From assembly GCA_964495385.1 (NCBI GenBank), contig CAZBVO010000001.1, positions 60,794 to 124,793 on the forward strand: a stretch of 64,000 nt of DNA, given 5' to 3'. Shown piece by piece: positions 61,214 to 64,000 of this stretch. The position numbers and the translations under genes were made by a program. The notes below the pieces were generated by a model. That model made no database searches and was not told where the DNA came from. It worked only from the letters and a program-made list of their open reading frames with translations. This stretch comes from CAG-1138 sp964495385. GTDB taxonomy: Bacteria; Bacillota; Clostridia; Christensenellales; CAG-917. Each line of letters begins with the position of its first letter. The first letter of the stretch is position 1.

Positions 61214-62164
61214 TTACGCCGATTCGCCCTCAAGCAAACTCGGCAAGATTTTTATTTTTTGAGGACCTTCGCCCTCTATGTACGAAATCAATACGTCGGC
61301 AAGTTTCACACCCACCTCGAAGAGCGGCTGCCTGACCGTGGTCAGCCTCGGACTTCCGACGTTTTCATGGCCGAATCCGTCAAACCCCACAACCGCAACG
61401 TCGGTAGGCACCGACAGCCCTGCTTCTCTCAACGCTCTCAGGCACCCTAAGGCCATTGTGTCGGTGGCGCAGACGACGGCATCCGGACGAACATTTTCCA
61501 AAAGTCGCTTGGTGCATTCGTAACCGCCCGACTCGGCGGCATCACCGAAGGCAATCATATCCTCCGAAACCGCTATGCCGTGCTCGGCCAAACAATCTTT
61601 ATAAGCGTTCAGACGTTCCTCAGCGTAGTGCATGTTTTGCGGAGCGCACACGGCGGCGATTTTGGTTCGGCCCCTTTTCAAAAGATAATCGACGGCCGCC
61701 TTTTCGCCGGCGTAGTTGTCGACGTCAACCCAGGCCTCGAAATCCGAACTGTTGCCGTACAGCACCACGGGTTTGCCCAAGCCTTTCACCGCAAGGATGT
61801 TTTTCTCCTCGTCGTTGGACACGCCCATCATAATCATGCCGTCAAAGCTTTCGCCCGAAGGAAGCTTGCGGCTGAGCAAAAACGAATAGCCGTGTTCGCC
61901 CAATCGCTCCCCTATCGCCGTAACCGATTGAGCAACAAACTGCTCGGTGGCCGACAGCCCTTTGGGAATATAAACAAAAACAATGTTCGTGCGCTTCAAG
62001 GCGAGCGACCGCGCCACGTTGTTGGGGTGAAAATTCAACTCCTCGGCAACGTTCATGATTGCAGACCTCGTTTCCGGCTTGACCTTTTCGGGGTTGTTGA
62101 AAGCCCTCGAAACCGTCATAGGCGACACGCCTGCCCTTTGCGCAATGTCGAATATTGTAGCCAT
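61214..62164 (-). CDS. LacI-family transcriptional regulator of the GH30/ABC operon
   Basis: The 316-residue protein has an N-terminal helix-turn-helix ('TIFDIAQRAGVSPMTVSRAF'), the hinge 'NNVARSLALKR' and a periplasmic-binding-like sensor domain that ends 'VGVKLADVLISYIEGEGPQ'. I chose ATG 62164 at the typical LacI start (AGAGGAA upstream); the longer frame is not homologous and includes the operator. As first gene of the operon it probably represses its own promoter until the imported sugar binds. Confidence 0.95.
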   Translation of the reverse strand: MATIFDIAQRAGVSPMTVSRAFNNPEKVKPETRSAIMNVAEELNFHPNNVARSLALKRTNIVFVYIPKGLSATEQFVAQSVTAIGERLGEHGYSFLLSRKLPSGESFDGMIMMGVSNDEEKNILAVKGLGKPVVLYGNSSDFEAWVDVDNYAGEKAAVDYLLKRGRTKIAAVCAPQNMHYAEERLNAYKDCLAEHGIAVSEDMIAFGDAAESGGYECTKRLLENVRPDAVVCATDTMALGCLRALREAGLSVPTDVAVVGFDGFGHENVGSPRLTTVRQPLFEVGVKLADVLISYIEGEGPQKIKILPSLLEGESA

Positions 62165-62200
62165 GTTTCCTCTCGTGTTGAAATTTGGGAATTTTGAAAG

Positions 62201-62218
62201 AATGTTAGCGGTAACATT
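62201..62218. promoter_or_regulatory. LacI-type operator
   Basis: AATGTTAGCGGTAACATT: perfect 7-bp arms around GCGG with the central CG-type core of LacI/PurR-family operators. It lies about 28-45 nt downstream of the predicted start of the lacI-type transcript, so bound regulator would block elongation (autoregulation). Confidence 0.8.
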
Positions 62219-62252
62219 TTCGCCAATCAAAAAACCCCTTATCATCACCTTT

Positions 62253-62281
62253 ATAATACCCTCCTCGGGTGAAATTGTCAA
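62253..62281 (-). promoter_or_regulatory. Promoter of the GH30/ABC operon
   Basis: Minus strand: TTGACA (62276-62281), 17-nt spacer, TATTAT (62253-62258). The operator follows in the leader. Confidence 0.85.
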
Positions 62282-62437
62282 GCGTTTTAAATTATATTGT
62301 TTACGCGCGCGCGTTTTGCGCACGCCTGCGCGCACGGTATTATGGGAAATTTTCCAAAAATTACCTTTTCCAAAACGCCCCGTTTGTTGCTTTTTTATGC
62401 TTGGGCCGATTTTTTTTTGCCGAGGAGGCAAATCCCC

Positions 62438-62466
62438 TTGACTAATTGCAAATTTTTTGATAGCAT
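62438..62466 (+). promoter_or_regulatory. Promoter of pnuC
   Basis: TTGACT (62438-62443), 17-nt spacer, TAGCAT (62461-62466). The -10 is weak. Confidence 0.55.
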
Positions 62467-62483
62467 ATTGTCAACAAAATAAT

Positions 62484-62568
62484 TTTTACCACCGGGTAAC
62501 ATGGCATTCGCCGCTCGTCGTTAGGTCTTAGAAGACGGGCATGCGAGTGCCTTTTTTTTGAGGTATTT
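62484..62568 (+). promoter_or_regulatory. Structured leader with terminator before pnuC (candidate riboswitch or attenuator)
   Basis: A first hairpin TTACC-ACCG-GGTAA is followed by a longer one: GGCATTCGC (62503-62511) pairs with GCGAGTGCC (62543-62551) and is followed by eight T (62552-62559), an intrinsic terminator. Inside it, GTCTT-AG-AAGAC forms a small stem. The terminator ends 9 nt before the ATG and a GAGG site overlaps that gap. I cannot assign it to a known riboswitch class. Confidence 0.55.
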
Positions 62569-63267
62569 ATGAAAATTTTAAAAAGCACGTTAAACCGATT
62601 TTCCCATTTCGAGCGCATGCTTTGGCTGGCGTCCGCCATGGCGATACTGCTGTCGTTTTTCCTTTTCGACCGCTCGAACTACCTTGCACTTGCGGCCTCG
62701 TTGACAGGCGTAACCTCGCTGATTTTCAATGCCAAAGGGCACCCTTTCGGGCAGGCGTTGATGATTGTGTTCAGCCTGCTTTACGGCATAATATCCTACA
62801 CTTACCGCTACTACGGCGAAATGATAACTTACCTCGGCATGAGCATGCCGATGGCGGTCTTTGCGCTCATAAGCTGGCTTAAAAACCCTTATAAGGGGCA
62901 AAAAACCACCGTTTCGGTCGGAAGCATGCAAAAAAAGGAATACGCTTTGATGCTGTTTTTGTCGGCAGCGGTGACCTTTGGACTGTATTTTGTTTTGAAA
63001 GCCTTCGATACAACCAATCTTGCCCTCAGCACCGTTTCGGTTACAACAAGCTTCCTTGCGGTGTATCTGACTTTTAGGCGAAATTCGCTGTTTCCGCTCG
63101 CCTACGCCGCCAACGACGTCGTGCTGATTGCTCTTTGGTCGCTCGCCACCGCAACCAACCGCCAATATCTGTCCGTGGTAGTGTGCTTCGTGGCTTTTTT
63201 GATAAACGATATTTACGGATTTTTAAACTGGGAAAAAATGCGCCGAGCCCAACTCGCCGAAAAATAA
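62569..63267 (+). CDS. pnuC: Nicotinamide riboside/mononucleotide transporter PnuC
   Basis: The 232-residue protein has seven hydrophobic segments and PnuC family patterns: 'LFDRSNYLALAASLTGVTSL', 'NAKGHPFGQALMIVFSLLYG' and the C-terminal 'AFLINDIYGFLNWEKM'. PnuC lets NAD precursors enter, after which a kinase traps them. No such kinase is in the window. GAGG lies before the ATG, next to the leader terminator. Confidence 0.93.
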   Translation: MKILKSTLNRFSHFERMLWLASAMAILLSFFLFDRSNYLALAASLTGVTSLIFNAKGHPFGQALMIVFSLLYGIISYTYRYYGEMITYLGMSMPMAVFALISWLKNPYKGQKTTVSVGSMQKKEYALMLFLSAAVTFGLYFVLKAFDTTNLALSTVSVTTSFLAVYLTFRRNSLFPLAYAANDVVLIALWSLATATNRQYLSVVVCFVAFLINDIYGFLNWEKMRRAQLAEK

Positions 63268-63300
63268 TCCGTCGCGTTGCCGTTTTTGTACCTATTTAGT

Positions 63301-63329
63301 TTGACATTACCCCGCAAAAGTGCTATAAT
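63301..63329 (+). promoter_or_regulatory. Promoter of tRNA-Leu
   Basis: TTGACA (63301-63306), 17-nt spacer, TATAAT (63324-63329): a perfect consensus promoter. Confidence 0.9.
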
Positions 63330-63346
63330 CACAACAGTTTTGTTAT

Positions 63347-63433
63347 GCGGGCATGGCGGAATTGGCAGACGCGTAAGATTCAGGTTCTTATGGTCGCAAG
63401 GCTGTGCAGGTTCAAGTCCTGTTGCCCGCACCA
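63347..63433 (+). tRNA. tRNA-Leu (anticodon CAG)
   Basis: Class II tRNA of 87 nt including the encoded CCA. The acceptor GCGGGCA pairs with TGCCCGC. The anticodon stem TAAGA / TCTTA encloses TTCAGGT, so the anticodon is CAG. A long variable arm (TGGTCGCAAGGCTG region) is typical of tRNA-Leu. The T loop is TTCAAGT. It decodes CUG. Confidence 0.97.
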
Positions 63434-63441
63434 ACTGACTT

Positions 63442-63473
63442 AAAAACGAACCATTCTGGTTCGTTTTTCTTTT
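63442..63473 (+). terminator. Terminator after tRNA-Leu
   Basis: Stem AAAAACGAACCA / TGGTTCGTTTTT with loop TTC, followed by CTTTTT. Confidence 0.92.
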
Positions 63474-63483
63474 TACCTTTCCC

Positions 63484-63543
63484 GCAACAGGACTTCCCTG
63501 CCATTTCCCAAATGGCCGCAAACTTCGTTTGCCGAACCTGCAC
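63484..63543 (-). repeat. Inverted partial copy of the tRNA-Leu T-arm, split by a 38-bp insert
   Basis: GCAACAGGACTT (63484-63495) and GAACCTGCAC (63534-63543) together are the exact complement of 63404-63425 in the tRNA gene (22 bp). The 38 bp between them (63496-63533) hold two hairpins, GCCATTT-CCC-AAATGGC and GCAAAC-TTC-GTTTGC. Confidence 0.8.
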
Positions 63544-63598
63544 TGTGCATTTTCTACCATCTGCATTTTAGTTTGTCGAGAGCGTAACGCATTCCGAA

Positions 63599-63733
63599 TG
63601 TCATCCTGAGACAGGCTATCTTGACGGGCAAGCGAAGGATCTAAAACATACAAAAGCAAGAGCGTTCCTCTTGCTTTTACATAGGTCATAGATTCTTCGA
63701 GGGTAGGACGTTGGAGCGCGACTCAGAATGACA
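63599..63733. repeat. 135-bp imperfect inverted-repeat element (TGTCATYCTGAG ... MITE/REP-like)
   Basis: Ends are TGTCATCCTGAG (63599-63610) and CTCAGAATGACA (63722-63733), complementary except one base. Further in, CGAAGGATCTA and TAGATTCTTCG are complementary except one base. The centre is a perfect hairpin AAAAGCAAGAG / CTCTTGCTTTT. From memory, TGTCATCCTGAG...GAAGGATCT sequences recur in many gut bacterial genomes. Confidence 0.75.
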
Positions 63734-63742
63734 ATTTTGTTT

Positions 63743-63930
63743 TGCGTAGCGTCTGCTCGCAAGTTTCTTTGCTTCGCAAAGGTGCTACGCACAACAAATG
63801 CCAAGGCATTTGCACTTGCTTGCGTCATCTGCGCACGGCAAAAAAATGCAAGCGCTTTTTTGCCTTTGCTTGTTGTCAGCGGCACGAGCGTGCCAAGCGG
63901 CTTTGCCGCTTATGCAAACTTTGTTTGCAT
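63743..63930. repeat. Cluster of short perfect palindromes
   Basis: At least six hairpins in 190 bp: TGCGTAGC/GCTACGCA (63743-63791) enclosing CTTTGC-TTC-GCAAAG; AAATGCC-AA-GGCATTT (63796-63811); GGCAAAAAA/TTTTTTGCC (63837-63864); GGCACG-AG-CGTGCC (63881-63894); AAGCGGC-TTT-GCCGCTT (63895-63911); ATGCAAAC-TTT-GTTTGCAT (63912-63930). Confidence 0.8.
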
Positions 63931-63949
63931 TGTTCGAGCGCCACTGCAC

Positions 63950-63979
63950 AAAAAAAAGACAAGCCTGAGCTTGTCTTTT
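63950..63979 (-). terminator. Terminator of the minus-strand tRNA at the window end
   Basis: Minus strand: stem AAAAGACAAGC / GCTTGTCTTTT, loop TCAG, followed by a T run (eight T in total). It directly follows the CCA end of the tRNA. Confidence 0.85.
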
Positions 63980-64000
63980 TGGTGCCGGTGGCCGGACTCG
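63980..64000 (-). tRNA. 3' end of a tRNA gene on the minus strand (cut by window edge)
   Basis: Read on the minus strand the last 21 bases are CGAGTCCGGCCACCGGCACCA, with the final part of a T arm (TTCGAGTCCGG-like), an acceptor strand CACCGGC, discriminator A and an encoded CCA. The anticodon lies outside, so the amino acid is unknown. Confidence 0.75.

Larger units (their letters stand above)
62165..62568. other. Divergent control region between the LacI-type operon and pnuC
   Basis: It contains the operator (62201-62218) and promoter (62253-62281) of the sugar operon, and the pnuC promoter (62438-62466) and leader (62474-62568). Between them, 62303-62335 is an alternating purine-pyrimidine G/C tract (ACGCGCGCGCG ... 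TGCGCGCACG) that could adopt unusual DNA structure. No coding frame is credible. Confidence 0.6.
63474..63949. other. Non-coding repeat-rich region after tRNA-Leu
   Basis: Contains the interrupted inverted T-arm copy (63484-63543), a 135-bp inverted-repeat element (63599-63733) and a cluster of short palindromes (63743-63930). Frames here are spurious; one resembles the artefact protein often predicted antisense to tRNA genes. Confidence 0.75.

Noticed and set aside
62303..62335. A binding site or gene in the alternating GC tract
   Set aside because: The tract is only compositionally unusual; no arms, spacing or frame support a defined function.
63213..63689. Minus-strand frame of 158 codons with 'ATGLEPAQPCDHKNLNLTRLP'
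   Set aside because: This is the well-known artefact produced by translating the antisense of a tRNA-Leu gene; the real feature is the tRNA at 63347-63433.
63596..63935. CRISPR array
   Set aside because: The palindromes differ from one another and are not regularly spaced with unique spacers; no cas gene is present.

Overview
The window looks like a scaffold of an uncultured, probably gut-associated member of the Clostridia (Firmicutes), possibly close to the Christensenellales. The evidence is SpoVT beside a SpoVB-like flippase, a DnaD-domain/DnaI helicase-loading pair, DUF4364 and TSCPD genes, CdaA, canonical TTGACA/TATAAT promoters, GGAGG ribosome-binding sites, InlB/BspA-type surface proteins and lipobox lipoproteins. 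A 100-base run of N at 23569-23668 shows that it is an assembly. Most genes are on the minus strand.

Layout. 1-5 kb: a glycolytic unit read leftwards from a strong promoter (pgk, a small Sm/Hfq-like protein, tpiA, gpmI, then an Ig-like membrane protein cut by the window edge). 5-10 kb: an operon spoVT, spoVB-like flippase, mazG, dus, trmL. 10-16.5 kb: short units: a small unknown protein, a flavin reductase-like protein, queT behind a preQ1-I riboswitch, a DnaD-family loader plus dnaI behind a perfect NrdR-box palindrome, a BaiN-type flavoprotein with an almost leaderless mRNA, and a CPA2 antiporter. 16.6-32 kb: an envelope region with a 1896-residue InlB/BspA-LRR lipoprotein, a RAYT-type transposase, a gap-truncated EcsC-like gene preceded by a structured RNA, a membrane-anchored unknown protein, and a 1589-residue GLUG-repeat protein with an acidic cytoplasmic tail. 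32-38 kb: pckG, a lipoprotein lipase-like hydrolase, an M20 peptidase, and DUF4364 plus TSCPD genes.

38-49 kb holds eleven tightly packed minus-strand genes: ppa, a glycerol-3-phosphate oxidation trio (GlpA-like, FAD/NAD oxidoreductase, DUF1667), comEC, holA, an unknown membrane protein, an M28-fold protein that has lost catalytic residues, cdaA, DUF1015 and lysC.

49.4-62.3 kb is a self-contained sugar-utilisation operon. A LacI-type regulator with its own operator is followed by a solute-binding lipoprotein, two permeases, an ATPase with an unusual 250-residue C-terminal extension, an extracellular GH30 lipoprotein, a lipoprotein, a cytosolic GH30, a DUF3592-like membrane protein, and a lipoprotein with four copies of a ~130-residue module. 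A fifth copy of that module ends the other lipoprotein. The likely logic is that glycan is bound and cut outside the cell, the product is imported by the ABC system, and it is hydrolysed again inside. I do not recognise the shared module; it is the best candidate here for something undescribed.

62.4-64 kb: pnuC behind a structured leader with a terminator, tRNA-Leu(CAG), an inverted remnant of that tRNA's T arm split by a 38-bp hairpin insert, a 135-bp inverted-repeat element, a cluster of short palindromes, and the 3' end of another tRNA on the minus strand.
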